NCBI GenBank assembly: GCA_029007785.1
Contig: JAQXIM010000062.1
Location: forward strand, 1 to 38,137
Length of the DNA: 38,137 bases
Origin: Clostridiales bacterium
GTDB lineage: Bacteria; Bacillota; Clostridia; Lachnospirales; Lachnospiraceae
Direction of reading: 5' to 3'
Part shown: one piece after another, positions 1 through 8,108 of the stretch
How positions within the stretch are numbered: position 1 is the first letter of the stretch
How the letters are laid out: every line of letters starts with the position of its first letter
Position numbers and translations under genes: made by a program
The notes under the pieces: model-generated
What the model was told of the DNA's origin: nothing
Seen by the model: only the letters and a program-made list of their open reading frames with translations
Databases searched by the model: none

Positions 1-131
1 GCATCTAAGCGTGAAGCCCCCCTCAGGATGAGATATCCAAGACCCCTTGAAGACGACGAGGTAGATAGGGCAGGGGTGGAAGTACGGTAACGTATGGAGC
101 TGACTGCTACTAATCGGTCATCAGCTTGACC
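1..131 (+). rRNA. rrl: 23S ribosomal RNA, 3' end (partial)
   Basis: The first ~131 bases match the conserved 3' end of bacterial 23S rRNA: the stretch around gaagacgacgaggtagatag, then ggtggaagtacggtaacgta, and the terminal ctactaatcggtcatcagct. The gene begins outside the window. The 3' end is set by the usual terminal-helix position and may be off by a few bases. No 5S rRNA gene follows; tRNA genes start 117 bases downstream. Confidence 0.95.
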
Positions 132-177
132 AATGTCTGGTGGATGGTCTGGTTTGGAAAGTTAAGACAAAAAAGTC

Positions 178-206
178 TTGACAGAAATCATCATGGATGT
201 TAAGAT
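178..206 (+). promoter_or_regulatory. Candidate promoter for the tRNA cluster, overlapping a hairpin
   Basis: TTGACA at 178-183 is followed after 17 bases by TAAGAT at 201-206, a good sigma-A match placed 43 bases before tRNA-Asp. The -35 box overlaps an 8-bp hairpin (161-182, arms GTTAAGAC and GTCTTGAC around six A). With no T-run after the stem it is not a standard terminator. It could be a processing site downstream of 23S rRNA. Whether the tRNAs are made from this promoter, from the rrn promoter, or from both cannot be told from sequence. Confidence 0.5.
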
Positions 207-248
207 ATTAAAGTCGATTTGCAGTTTTGAAGGTACAATCAAAAAGAT

Positions 249-322
249 GGCCCAGTGGCTCAGTTGGTTAGAGCGCCGCCCTGTCACGGCGGAGGTCGAG
301 GGTTCGAGTCCCTTCTGGGTCG
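249..322 (+). tRNA. tRNA-Asp (GTC)
   Basis: The full cloverleaf is visible: acceptor GGCCCAG pairs with CTGGGTC (one G-T pair), the T arm carries GGTTCGAGTCC, and the anticodon loop CTGTCAC gives GTC. The discriminator is G322. The 3' CCA is not encoded. Confidence 0.97.
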
Positions 323-329
323 TTTATAT

Positions 330-402
330 GGGATCTTAGCTCAGCTGGGAGAGCATCTGCCTTACAAGCAGAGGGTCATAGGTTCGAGCCCTATAGGTCC
401 CA
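330..402 (+). tRNA. tRNA-Val (TAC)
   Basis: Acceptor GGGATCT pairs with AGGTCCC; the anticodon loop CTTACAA gives TAC; the T loop has GGTTCGAGCC. The discriminator is A402. CCA is not encoded. Confidence 0.97.
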
Positions 403-429
403 TTTAAAAATTAAATAATATATTGTTAT

Positions 430-511
430 GGGGGAATTCCCGAGTGGCCAAAGGGGACAGACTGTAAATCTGCTAGCTATGCTTTCGGTGGTTCGAATCC
501 ACCTTCCCCCA
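430..511 (+). tRNA. tRNA-Tyr (GTA)
   Basis: Class II tRNA with a long variable arm (gctagctatgctttcg region). Acceptor GGGGGAA pairs with TTCCCCC and the anticodon loop CTGTAAA gives GTA. The length of 82 nt fits tRNA-Tyr. CCA is not encoded. Confidence 0.97.
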
Positions 512-522
512 CTCAATATCGA

Positions 523-596
<74 letters not shown>

Positions 597-615
597 TTTC
601 TTACTTATGTAAGAT

Positions 616-688
<73 letters not shown>

Positions 689-710
689 TTTTATTTTGTC
701 AAAAAAATAA

Positions 711-783
711 GGGCGATTAGCTCAGCCGGTAGAGCACTTGACTTTTAATCAAGTTGTCGGGGGTTCGAATCCCCCATCGCTCA
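711..783 (+). tRNA. tRNA-Lys (TTT)
   Basis: Acceptor GGGCGAT pairs with ATCGCTC (one G-T pair); the anticodon loop CTTTTAA gives TTT; the T arm has GGTTCGAATCC. It is the last tRNA of the cluster. CCA is not encoded. Confidence 0.97.
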
Positions 784-831
784 TGAAAATAGAATATATT
801 GTTTTCGGCAGTGTTTCATTGCCGGATAAAG

Positions 832-883
832 AAGAGACTGTCACTTATATGGATCATGGTTCCTAAAGTGACAGTCTCTTTTT
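832..883 (+). terminator. Rho-independent terminator of the tRNA cluster
   Basis: A perfect 15-bp stem (AAGAGACTGTCACTT with AAGTGACAGTCTCTT) with a 19-nt loop is followed by a T-run. It ends transcription of the rRNA/tRNA unit. The stem also lies 16 bases beyond the stop of the convergent minus-strand gene and may serve it too, though the minus-strand T content is poorer. A small hairpin (CGGCA/TGCCG) precedes it near 805-823. Confidence 0.9.
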
Positions 884-898
884 GTTGAATAATATTTT

Positions 899-1444
899 TC
901 AATCCAAATGAAGACGTGAAGATTCTTTTTGAAAAATTTGGTCAGGAAAAAGTGCTTCCTTCCATATATTTACCAGCCGATCGAAAGAATAAGAAGCATT
1001 GGCAGGACTGGTGGAAGGGAGAGGAATATTTGGTACGTTTGTCTGTGCATAGCAGTATTTTTGATAAAGCTGACCGGCTTTCCCACCGTTTGTGTATATC
1101 CTTGAAATTTGTGTATAACTCAATAATTTTTTGATGTCGGTGGGGATAACATTTTTGATGCTGCTGTCGCTGGATCCGATAATATCACAGCTTTGTACCA
1201 CATCCCAAACGGCAATTTTGTGGCGTAAAAGAAGGGCTTTCTTTTCTTCGATGGATTCAGGAAGTTTTTCTTCCGTAATCCGGGCCAGGATTTTCCAAAA
1301 TCGATTTTGCGGATGGTGATAATAGAAATTGCCTTCCCTCGATTTCACCGAGGGAAGGCTTCCAAGAATTAGCAGTTGTGAATGACTGTCATAGACAGGC
1401 TCGAATGTGTGGATAACATGCTGATAACTGGTATGAGATTTCAT
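899..1444 (-). CDS. DNA-deoxyinosine glycosylase (hypoxanthine-DNA glycosylase, UDG superfamily)
   Basis: This 181-residue protein probably excises hypoxanthine (deaminated adenine) from DNA, starting base-excision repair in the cytoplasm. The N-terminal motif GSLPSV followed by NFYYHHPQNRFW (residues ~28-50), the AVWDVVQSC segment (~78-86) and the late PSTSPANA motif (~143-150) are the hallmarks of the deoxyinosine-glycosylase branch of the Mug/UDG fold. Length is normal for the family. An AAGGAT ribosome-binding site lies 10 bases before the ATG. The gene starts 15 bases after the sufB stop, so it is very likely the third gene of the sufC-sufB operon. The substrate is inferred from family motifs; a broader uracil or mismatch specificity cannot be excluded. 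Confidence 0.85.
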   Translation of the reverse strand: MKSHTSYQHVIHTFEPVYDSHSQLLILGSLPSVKSREGNFYYHHPQNRFWKILARITEEKLPESIEEKKALLLRHKIAVWDVVQSCDIIGSSDSSIKNVIPTDIKKLLSYTQISRIYTNGGKAGQLYQKYCYAQTNVPNIPLPSTSPANASYSFDRLVNIWKEALFPDQIFQKESSRLHLD

Positions 1445-1459
1445 ATTTTGCTGTATCCT

Positions 1460-2377
1460 TTATTTCAGAAAGCCGTTGATGATCTGAGCTTCTGCTTCTG
1501 CTTCTGTCAAACCTAAGGTCATTAATTTAATAATCTGTTCACCGGCAATTTTTCCGATAGCTGCTTCATGAATCAGGCTGGCTTCTACGTTATTGGCAAC
1601 CAGTTCAGGAAGAGCAGTGACGGAAGAGGAATCCATGATAATGGCATCACATTCCGTATGTCCATAGCAGCGGTTATTTCCGATGATATTGGAGGTGAAT
1701 TTCTGACGGGATTCGTCTCTGGCTACGGAACGGGACATAACATTGGCACTGGAGTTTTCTCCGTTTAATTCAACGGTGAAATCAGTCTCTGCAGTCTGCT
1801 TTCCGTGGGTCATAATTTTTTCTTTCACGATTACTGTGGCATTGTCAGCCAGATCTGCACGGGTAATTCGGTTTGTGGAGTCAATTCCTTTGATCTGAAC
1901 GGAGTCCATTTCAAAGTATCCGCCTTCGTCAATATGAATTACCGTTGTGGGATTCATAACTCTTTCTCCGTTTCCGTCACCCTGGCCGTAATGCTTCTCC
2001 ACATATTTTACACGGGAATTCTTTCCAATATAGAAAGTGTGAATGCCATCGTGCTGAGAGGCGGCGTCACCTCCATTGTGAATGCCGCAGCCGGCAACAA
2101 TCACGATATCGCAATTCTCGCCAATGTGGAAATCGTTGTATACCAGTTCTTTTAATCCTGTTTGACTCAGAAGAACCGGAATGTGAACGCTTTCCTTTTT
2201 CGTATTGGGTTTAATATAAATATCAATACCTTGAGCGTCTTCTTTCGGAACAATCTCAATATTGGCGGAATTCTGGCGGCCAATGGATTCCCCGTTGGCT
2301 CGAATGTTGTATGCGCCGGCAGGAACTTCGTGAAGACCGGCGATTTGTTCCAGTAAGGTCATCTGTATGGTATCCAT
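1460..2377 (-). CDS. sufB: SufB/SufD-family Fe-S cluster assembly scaffold (short, SmsB-like)
   Basis: A 305-residue scaffold on which Fe-S clusters are built together with the SufC ATPase. The C-terminal half has the SufB/SufD beta-helix core and the signature region LIHEAAIGKI followed by EQIIKLMTLGLTEAEA near the end. A cysteine in GHTECDAI and the histidine in LIHEAA correspond to the cluster-assembly Cys of SufB and His of SufD. Having both in one protein fits a homodimer that replaces the SufB-SufD heterodimer. The protein is much shorter than the ~470 residues of classical SufB, as in the minimal two-gene SUF-like systems of anaerobes. AAGGAAA precedes the ATG. It lies 27 bases after sufC; no sufS, sufU or sufD is nearby. 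Confidence 0.9.
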   Translation of the reverse strand: MDTIQMTLLEQIAGLHEVPAGAYNIRANGESIGRQNSANIEIVPKEDAQGIDIYIKPNTKKESVHIPVLLSQTGLKELVYNDFHIGENCDIVIVAGCGIHNGGDAASQHDGIHTFYIGKNSRVKYVEKHYGQGDGNGERVMNPTTVIHIDEGGYFEMDSVQIKGIDSTNRITRADLADNATVIVKEKIMTHGKQTAETDFTVELNGENSSANVMSRSVARDESRQKFTSNIIGNNRCYGHTECDAIIMDSSSVTALPELVANNVEASLIHEAAIGKIAGEQIIKLMTLGLTEAEAEAQIINGFLK

Positions 2378-2404
2378 AGTGTTTCCTTTCTTCGCTCTAT
2401 AATT

Positions 2405-3118
2405 TTACTGGTAATAACGGCAGCTTGAAGAGGTGTTCAGCAGTTCAGGAAGAATCTCTTCCTTGCTTCCGTATGCCGTTACTTCTCCGTTGGCTAAAAC
2501 AATGATCTTATCAGCGATATTCAGGATTCTTTCCTGGTGAGAAATAATCAGGATGGATCCATTGATTTCTTTATGCATTTTTTCAAATACCTGGATCAGG
2601 TTTCCGAAACTCCACAGATCAATACCAGCCTCCGGTTCATCAAAAACGGAAAGTTTGGTACCTCTGGCAATAATCATGGCGATTTCAATTCGTTTTAATT
2701 CACCGCCGGAAAGACTGCCATTGATTTCCCGGTTTACGTAGTCTTTGGCACAGAGGCCCACTTCAGAAAGATAGGAACAGACATCGGTGACGGAAAGTTT
2801 TTTTCCTGCAGCCAGGGTGATCAGATCTTTTACCGTCAGTCCCTTAAAACGTACCGGCTGCTGGAAAGCAAAGCTGATTCCAAGATTTGCTCTTTCCGTA
2901 ATATTCATATCTGTAATGTCAACGCCGTCCAAAAGAATCTGACCGGAGGTCGGTTTGTAGATTCCGGAAATAATCTTAGCCAGAGAGGATTTTCCTCCTC
3001 CGTTGGGACCAGTGATGGCAACAAAATGATCATCAATGGTGAGAGAAACATTTTTTAAAATTCCTTTATCGGACTTTTCATCGTGAACTTCATAAGAAAT
3101 ATTTCTTAATTCAAGCAT
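2405..3118 (-). CDS. sufC: Fe-S cluster assembly ATPase SufC
   Basis: A 237-residue ABC-type ATPase that drives the SufB scaffold. Visible motifs: Walker A GPNGGGKSS (~37-45), Q-loop FQQP (~85-88), signature LSGGE (~136-140), Walker B with LSVFDEPEAGID (~156-167) and the switch histidine in SHQER (~194). EPEAGIDLWS is typical of SufC rather than transporter ATPases. A strong AGGAGG lies just upstream of the ATG. It is the first gene of the sufC-sufB-glycosylase operon; its promoter region carries a dyad that also occurs upstream of the TSCPD-murG operon (see 3157-3183). Confidence 0.95.
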   Translation of the reverse strand: MLELRNISYEVHDEKSDKGILKNVSLTIDDHFVAITGPNGGGKSSLAKIISGIYKPTSGQILLDGVDITDMNITERANLGISFAFQQPVRFKGLTVKDLITLAAGKKLSVTDVCSYLSEVGLCAKDYVNREINGSLSGGELKRIEIAMIIARGTKLSVFDEPEAGIDLWSFGNLIQVFEKMHKEINGSILIISHQERILNIADKIIVLANGEVTAYGSKEEILPELLNTSSSCRYYQ

Positions 3119-3156
3119 AAGTCCCTCCTAAATTGTTTGATACTGTAAATTTTAAT

Positions 3157-3183
3157 ATTTTAACCAAATGATAGTCTGGTAAA
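3157..3183 (-). promoter_or_regulatory. sufCB promoter region with candidate operator
   Basis: On the plus strand 3163-3180 reads ACCAAATGATAGTCTGGT, an imperfect dyad (ACCA/TGGT) centred on TGATAG. On the minus strand a -10-like TAAAAT (3157-3162) directly abuts it; a -35-like TTTACC overlaps its far end with a short 15-base spacer. An 18-mer identical at 15 positions sits at 35074-35091 in the same placement beside the -10 box of the TSCPD-murG promoter. The position suggests a repressor site. The regulator is not identifiable from this window. Confidence 0.45.
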
Positions 3184-3445
3184 TATTCTACCCATTTCTT
3201 CTGTAATGCAGACAATTTGTCGGCAAAATACATGGTTTTATTTACGTTGTAAAGTATAACCTATGTATTCTTTAAAGTCCAGAGAAAGTCAGAAGATGCA
3301 GGGAATAATTGACAAAAAAGGAACAGATTTTGTAGTTGACAGTATGGACTGGGCTTTACAGAAAAGAGTGGGGCATATAGTGGGAGGGATGGAATTTCCT
3401 TTTTCAAATAAGAACAGAAAGGCGTTGATGGATGAGAATGTTTTT

Positions 3446-3474
3446 TTGACAGGGATTACTTCCTATGTTAAAAT
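3446..3474 (+). promoter_or_regulatory. Promoter of the holB-ricT-trmN6-rsmI operon
   Basis: TTGACA (3446-3451), a 17-base spacer and TAAAAT (3469-3474); a second -10-like TATAAT follows at 3474-3479. The transcript would have a leader of ~105 bases before holB. The stretch 3181-3585 otherwise holds no supported gene: a 71-codon frame at 3263-3478 has no ribosome-binding site, resembles nothing I recognise, and ends inside this promoter. Confidence 0.6.
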
Positions 3475-3585
3475 ATAATGAATTCTTATGACTATAATGG
3501 CGGCAGAGAGAAATTTCCCTATTTATGGGATGTTTTACAGGATGTTTTGTATTTTGCAGCAGCTGAGGATAACTGAGGAAAAAGA

Positions 3586-4581
3586 ATGGGAAATTGGGAT
3601 CATATATCTGGTCAGGATACTTTGAAACAGTATTTTAGCCAGGTGGCAGAAAATAAGAAGATTTCACATGCTTATATCCTGGAAGGAGAGCCAGGAACGC
3701 CCAAGAAAGAATTGGCAGGGGCATTTGCCAGAATGCTTCAGTGTGAAAATGGTAATGGGTGCGGAGAGTGTCATTCCTGTCGGGCCTTTGACAGTGGAAA
3801 TCATCCGGATATTATATATGTTACCCATGAAAAACAGGATATCATAAGGATAGATGAAATCAGGGATCAATTGGTGAACGATATAGGCATTCGTCCTTAC
3901 AGCAGTCCTTATAAGATTTATATCGTGGATGAAGCAGATAAAATGAATGTGGCTGCACAGAATGCATTGCTGAAAACATTGGAAGAGCCGCCGTATTATG
4001 GGATTATTATTTTGCTGACGGTTAATTCCAGTTATTTCTTGCCGACGATTCTTTCAAGAAGTATGGTTTTGAAACTGGAGAATCATTCCAGCGGCGTACA
4101 GTTATTGGAAGAAACCCAGCGTACTAAAATTGTGTCGGTGCTGAACCGTGCCTGGAGTGCCGATCGGACGGATATGGCAGAGGCGGCAGCTTTATGGAAA
4201 GAGATGGATGTTCCCATCCAATGGATTATGAACGTGGTTCGTATTTGGCTTCGTGATGTACTGGTCTGGAAAGAATGCAAAGATCGGACTCTTTTGATTC
4301 TTCAGGATGAAATCCGGGGAATTCAGACGGCAGCGGAGAATTATACCTTTGCGCAGTTGAATCGGATTCTTCTTCTGGTGGATCGGACGGAGAAGAGAAT
4401 TGTTTTTCATGTGAGCTTTGAATTGGCTGTAGAGGAACTTTTGGCTGCCATGAGAGGGAAAAAACAGGAAGACGAGGATTCCTGGGAAGATTCGGCTCCC
4501 TTTCCTGATTTTGAAGAAGCCCGGTTTTTGAATGAAAGTTATGAAAATGCGATGCAGTATAGTGGGCATCAGGAGGAATAG
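3586..4581 (+). CDS. holB: DNA polymerase III subunit delta' (clamp loader)
   Basis: A 331-residue AAA+ clamp-loader subunit that helps load the beta sliding clamp. It starts in the family style (GNWDHISGQDTLKQYF). The Zn-binding cysteines C53, C59, C62 and C65 are present, as are the LLKTLEEPP segment and the sensor-like LPTILSRS. The P-loop is degenerate: GEPGTPKKE (~34-42) lacks the GKT/S end, and the arginine-finger SRC motif reads SRS. Delta' is often ATPase-inactive, so this is acceptable. GAGGAAAAAG precedes the ATG. It is followed after four bases by ricT, the holB-ricT order of Bacillus. Confidence 0.93.
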   Translation: MGNWDHISGQDTLKQYFSQVAENKKISHAYILEGEPGTPKKELAGAFARMLQCENGNGCGECHSCRAFDSGNHPDIIYVTHEKQDIIRIDEIRDQLVNDIGIRPYSSPYKIYIVDEADKMNVAAQNALLKTLEEPPYYGIIILLTVNSSYFLPTILSRSMVLKLENHSSGVQLLEETQRTKIVSVLNRAWSADRTDMAEAAALWKEMDVPIQWIMNVVRIWLRDVLVWKECKDRTLLILQDEIRGIQTAAENYTFAQLNRILLLVDRTEKRIVFHVSFELAVEELLAAMRGKKQEDEDSWEDSAPFPDFEEARFLNESYENAMQYSGHQEE

Positions 4582-4585
4582 ATAG

Positions 4586-6430
4586 ATGATTACAATAATT
4601 GGTGTTAGATTCCGATGTGCAGGAAAAATATATTACTTTGATCCTCAGGATCAGGAAATCCCGAAGGGAACCAGTGTTATTGTGGAAACAGCAAGAGGAC
4701 TGGAAATGGGAACGGTGGTACTGGCAAATAAAGAGGTGGAAGAGGAAAGTGTTGTACAGCCTTTAAAACCGGTACTTCGTATTGCTGTCCCGGAAGATTT
4801 TGAAATCATAAGAAATAATAAAGAACGGGAAAAAGAAGCATACAAAATCTGTCAGGAAAAGATATCCAAGCATAATCTGGATATGAAGCTGGTGGATGTA
4901 GAATATACTTTTGATAATAATAAGATTCTGTTTTATTTCACTGCGGACGGCAGAATTGATTTTCGTGAACTGGTTAAGGATCTGGCTTCGGTATTTAAAA
5001 CAAGAATTGAACTGCGCCAGATTGGTGTCCGGGACGAGACAAAAATGCTGGGAGGCGTTGGTGTATGTGGACGATGCCTTTGCTGCAGTACTTATCTGTC
5101 AGAGTTTATTCCTGTATCCATTAAGATGGCAAAGGAGCAGAATCTGTCTTTGAATCCGTCAAAGATTTCCGGTGTATGCGGCAGATTAATGTGTTGTTTG
5201 AAGAACGAGGAAGATACTTATGAGTATCTGAACAGTCGTCTTCCTTCTGTGGGAGATACGGTGCTTCATAAAGACGATGGCATCCAGGGAGAAGTGCAAA
5301 GCGTCAATGTTCTTCGTCAGCTGGTTAAGGTCATTGTAAATCTGGACGGTGACGATCTGGAAGTTCGTGAGTATCCGGTGGATGAATTGGCATTTCAGTC
5401 GAAAAAACGCAAAAATCGCGTAAAGATTGATGATGCAGAACTGCAGGAGCTGGAAGCGATGGAGAGAGAAGACAGCTACTCTCAGTCCGAAGAGAAATCC
5501 CGGGCGGAAGGAAAGCATCGAGGCGACGGCAGAGGAAAAGGCGAGAATCATTCCAGTCAGGATTTCAAACGGAAACAGGGTCATAAGACAGAGACACTGG
5601 CTGCGGCAGCTGTTTTAGGTGTAGAAGAAATTCCGATGGAAGCCTCTGCCGGAGCAGAAGAGACCGGAATAGAAGATGGTGCAGATGAAACGATTTCTGA
5701 TACAAAGGCAGATTCAGAAAATACGGCTGGAGAAAACATGATTTCCGGTACAGGTTCCGTCACGAATTCTGACATGGATGCTTCTGAAAATATGACAAAA
5801 GAAGAAGGTTTGAAATTGGAAGAGTCTGCAGAGTCTGAGAGAAATAAGGATGCATCAGAAGAGAATAGAGAGGCATCGGAGAGAAGAAATCGCAGATTCG
5901 AAGATCGAAGAGAAGACAACAGACCTCATCGGAAACAGGAAAACCGGAACGAAAGAAGATCGGATCGCCGAACGGAAGGAAAAGAAGAGAAATCTCACCG
6001 GAGAATGGAAAATCGGGGAGACAGCAAATCGAACCGCCGATTCGAGAATCGGGGAGAAGAGAAGGGTGATCACAAATATGATCGGAAAGGGGATTATAAG
6101 TACGGCAATAAGTCCGAAGGCTGGTCGAATCGCCGTTCCGAAGGAAGAAATGAGGAATGGTCGAATCGCCGTTCCGAAGAAAGAGAGGAAGAATGGTCCA
6201 ATCGTCGATCCGAAGGCAAAGAAGAAGGACGATGGAAACGGGGAGAAGAGAAAAACCGCGGAGGCCGTTTCCGTAATGAGAACCACCCCAGAAGAGAGAA
6301 ACGCTTCAATGGGGATTCCAATGGAGATCACGAATTTCGACAGGATCATTCCAGAGGGAAAGAAGACAGCCGGGGAAATTCCGGTGAAAAAAATTCCCGG
6401 GCAAACAATACAGATGGCAGTAACGAATAA
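4586..6430 (+). CDS. ricT: PSP1-domain protein RicT (YaaT) with long charged C-terminal tail
   Basis: Residues ~1-270 are a PSP1/RicT protein: GVRFRCAGKIYYFDP at the start and two cysteine clusters, CGRCLCC (~160) and CGRLMCC (~197). RicT of Bacillus, with RicA and RicF, forms the Y-complex that binds Fe-S clusters and steers RNase Y in mRNA maturation; it also affects sporulation and competence. The remaining ~340 residues are low-complexity Glu/Arg/Asn/Ser-rich sequence, basic-acidic, with three 12-residue repeats starting WSNRRSE. The family is usually ~270-300 residues, so this tail doubles the protein. It is probably disordered and might bind RNA, which is inference. A yabA homologue expected after ricT in Bacillus is absent. 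Confidence 0.9.
   Translation: MITIIGVRFRCAGKIYYFDPQDQEIPKGTSVIVETARGLEMGTVVLANKEVEEESVVQPLKPVLRIAVPEDFEIIRNNKEREKEAYKICQEKISKHNLDMKLVDVEYTFDNNKILFYFTADGRIDFRELVKDLASVFKTRIELRQIGVRDETKMLGGVGVCGRCLCCSTYLSEFIPVSIKMAKEQNLSLNPSKISGVCGRLMCCLKNEEDTYEYLNSRLPSVGDTVLHKDDGIQGEVQSVNVLRQLVKVIVNLDGDDLEVREYPVDELAFQSKKRKNRVKIDDAELQELEAMEREDSYSQSEEKSRAEGKHRGDGRGKGENHSSQDFKRKQGHKTETLAAAAVLGVEEIPMEASAGAEETGIEDGADETISDTKADSENTAGENMISGTGSVTNSDMDASENMTKEEGLKLEESAESERNKDASEENREASERRNRRFEDRREDNRPHRKQENRNERRSDRRTEGKEEKSHRRMENRGDSKSNRRFENRGEEKGDHKYDRKGDYKYGNKSEGWSNRRSEGRNEEWSNRRSEEREEEWSNRRSEGKEEGRWKRGEEKNRGGRFRNENHPRREKRFNGDSNGDHEFRQDHSRGKEDSRGNSGEKNSRANNTDGSNE
6122..6229 (+). repeat. Three 36-bp in-frame tandem repeats in the ricT tail
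   Basis: Units at 6122-6157, 6158-6193 and 6194-6229 each encode a 12-residue unit beginning WSNRRSE. Units 1 and 2 are almost identical in their first 22 bases; unit 3 has silent and conservative changes. The period keeps the reading frame, so copy number can change without frameshift. Confidence 0.9.
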
Positions 6431-6472
6431 CGTTCTGGATTAATGGACAGCAGGCATAAAACGGAGGAAAGC

Positions 6473-7216
6473 ATGGCGACAGAGGAATTGGTAAAGCCGG
6501 AGGAACGGGTGGATGATCTTCAAAGGAATGGTTATCATATCATTCAGAATCCTAAAAAGTTTTGTTTTGGCATGGATGCCGTTCTTCTCGCCGGTTTTTC
6601 TGTTGTAAAAAAAGGTGAGTCTGTTCTGGATATGGGAACGGGGACGGGAATTATTCCCATTCTTCTGGAGGCGAAAACCCAGGGGAAATCCTTTATCGGT
6701 CTGGAAATTCAGGAAGAAATGGCCGAAATGGCCGGACGGAGTGTAAAGCTGAATCAACTGGAAGAGAAAATTCAGATCGTAAAGGGAGATATTCGGGAAG
6801 CTTCGGTTTTATTTGGAAAATCAGTATTTGATGTGGTAACCTGCAATCCTCCTTATATGAATCAAAATCATGGCTTAAAGAATCCGGAAGATGCCAAGGC
6901 CATTGCCCGCCATGAAATTCTCTGTACTCTGGATGATGTGATTCGGGAGGCCAGCATGGTTTTGAAGCCCGGAGGAAGATTTTATATGGTACATCGTCCC
7001 CATCGGCTTGCCGAAATGTTTGCAAAAATGAAGGAATACCATTTGGAACCGAAACGAATGAAAATGGTTCATCCATTTGTAAATGAAGAAGCGAATATGG
7101 TACTGCTGGAAGCAGTTCGTGGAGGAAATCCCTGGATGAAGGTTCAGGCACCCCTTGTAGTATATAAGGAACCTGGTGTTTATACAGATGAGATTTACGA
7201 TATATACGGATATTGA
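6473..7216 (+). CDS. trmN6: tRNA1(Val) (adenine(37)-N6)-methyltransferase
   Basis: A 247-residue SAM-dependent methyltransferase that modifies A37 of tRNA-Val. The early segment NPKKFCFGMDAVLLAGF, the SAM loop DMGTGTGIIPILL and the catalytic NPPYM motif are those of the YfiC/TrmN6 family. I chose the ATG at 6473 because GGAGG lies five bases upstream; an earlier in-frame ATG at 6443 has no ribosome-binding site. It follows ricT by 42 bases and precedes rsmI, matching the Bacillus order ricT-yabA-trmN6-yazA-rsmI with yabA and yazA missing. Confidence 0.92.
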   Translation: MATEELVKPEERVDDLQRNGYHIIQNPKKFCFGMDAVLLAGFSVVKKGESVLDMGTGTGIIPILLEAKTQGKSFIGLEIQEEMAEMAGRSVKLNQLEEKIQIVKGDIREASVLFGKSVFDVVTCNPPYMNQNHGLKNPEDAKAIARHEILCTLDDVIREASMVLKPGGRFYMVHRPHRLAEMFAKMKEYHLEPKRMKMVHPFVNEEANMVLLEAVRGGNPWMKVQAPLVVYKEPGVYTDEIYDIYGY

Positions 7217-7243
7217 TTACAATTAGGAGAGAAGGGACGAGCC

Positions 7244-8092
7244 ATGGACGGAAAGTTGTTTCTTTGTGCAACACCCATAGGAAATCTGGAGGATATTACT
7301 CTTCGAGTTTTGAATACGTTGAAGGAAGTGGATCTGATTGCGGCGGAAGATACGCGCCACAGCAGAATTTTGCTGGATCATTATGGAATCAACACACCTC
7401 TGACCAGTTATCATGAGCACAATAAGTATGAAAAAGCGGAAATCCTGGTGAAAAAGATGCAGGAGGGAACAAAGATTGCCTTGATTACCGATGCAGGAAC
7501 TCCGGCTATTTCCGATCCGGGAGAAGTATTGGTAAGACAATGTCTGGATGCGGGGATTCCGGTGACTTCTTTGCCGGGAGCCTGTGCCTGTATTACAGCT
7601 CTGACCATGTCGGGCCTGTCCTCCAGACGGTTCGTATTTGAGGCATTTCTTCCCGCGGATAAGAAGGAACGCCGCGAAGTACTGGAGCATTTGAAAAAGG
7701 AACATCGTACTGTCGTCTTTTATGAGGCACCTCATCATCTGAAAAAGACCTTGAAGGAATTTCTTGATGTATTGGGAAACCGAAAACTTGTGATTTGCCG
7801 GGAACTGACCAAAAAATTTGAAGAGCGGGTGGAGACTACGCTGGAAGATGCTTTGGCCTGGTATGAAACAGAGGAGCCCAGAGGAGAGTATGTTCTTCTT
7901 CTGGAAGGACGTTCCCTGGAGGAATTAAAGGGGGAGACAGCTCGAAGCTTTGAAAGTCTCACCTTAACGGAGCATCTGCAGACTTATCTGGATCAGGGCC
8001 TGGATAAAAAGGAAGCCATGAAGCGGATGGCCAAGGATCGGAATTGTTCCCGGAGAGATATTTATCAGGGATTGCTGAATGAGGAGAAGTAG
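7244..8092 (+). CDS. rsmI: 16S rRNA (cytidine(1402)-2'-O)-methyltransferase
   Basis: A 282-residue methyltransferase that 2'-O-methylates C1402 in the decoding centre of 16S rRNA. LFLCATPIGNLEDITLRVL at the N-terminus, AAEDTRHSRILL, ITDAGTPAISDPG and the SLPGACACITAL segment are family signatures. Full length. It is the last gene of the holB operon; only 16 bases separate its stop from the convergent spmB stop, and no obvious terminator is visible there. Confidence 0.95.
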   Translation: MDGKLFLCATPIGNLEDITLRVLNTLKEVDLIAAEDTRHSRILLDHYGINTPLTSYHEHNKYEKAEILVKKMQEGTKIALITDAGTPAISDPGEVLVRQCLDAGIPVTSLPGACACITALTMSGLSSRRFVFEAFLPADKKERREVLEHLKKEHRTVVFYEAPHHLKKTLKEFLDVLGNRKLVICRELTKKFEERVETTLEDALAWYETEEPRGEYVLLLEGRSLEELKGETARSFESLTLTEHLQTYLDQGLDKKEAMKRMAKDRNCSRRDIYQGLLNEEK

Positions 8093-8108
8093 GAATCAGA
8101 CTCCTTTC

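Noticed and set aside
3263..3478. 71-codon frame upstream of holB
   Set aside because: No ribosome-binding site, no recognisable similarity, and its end overlaps the holB promoter.
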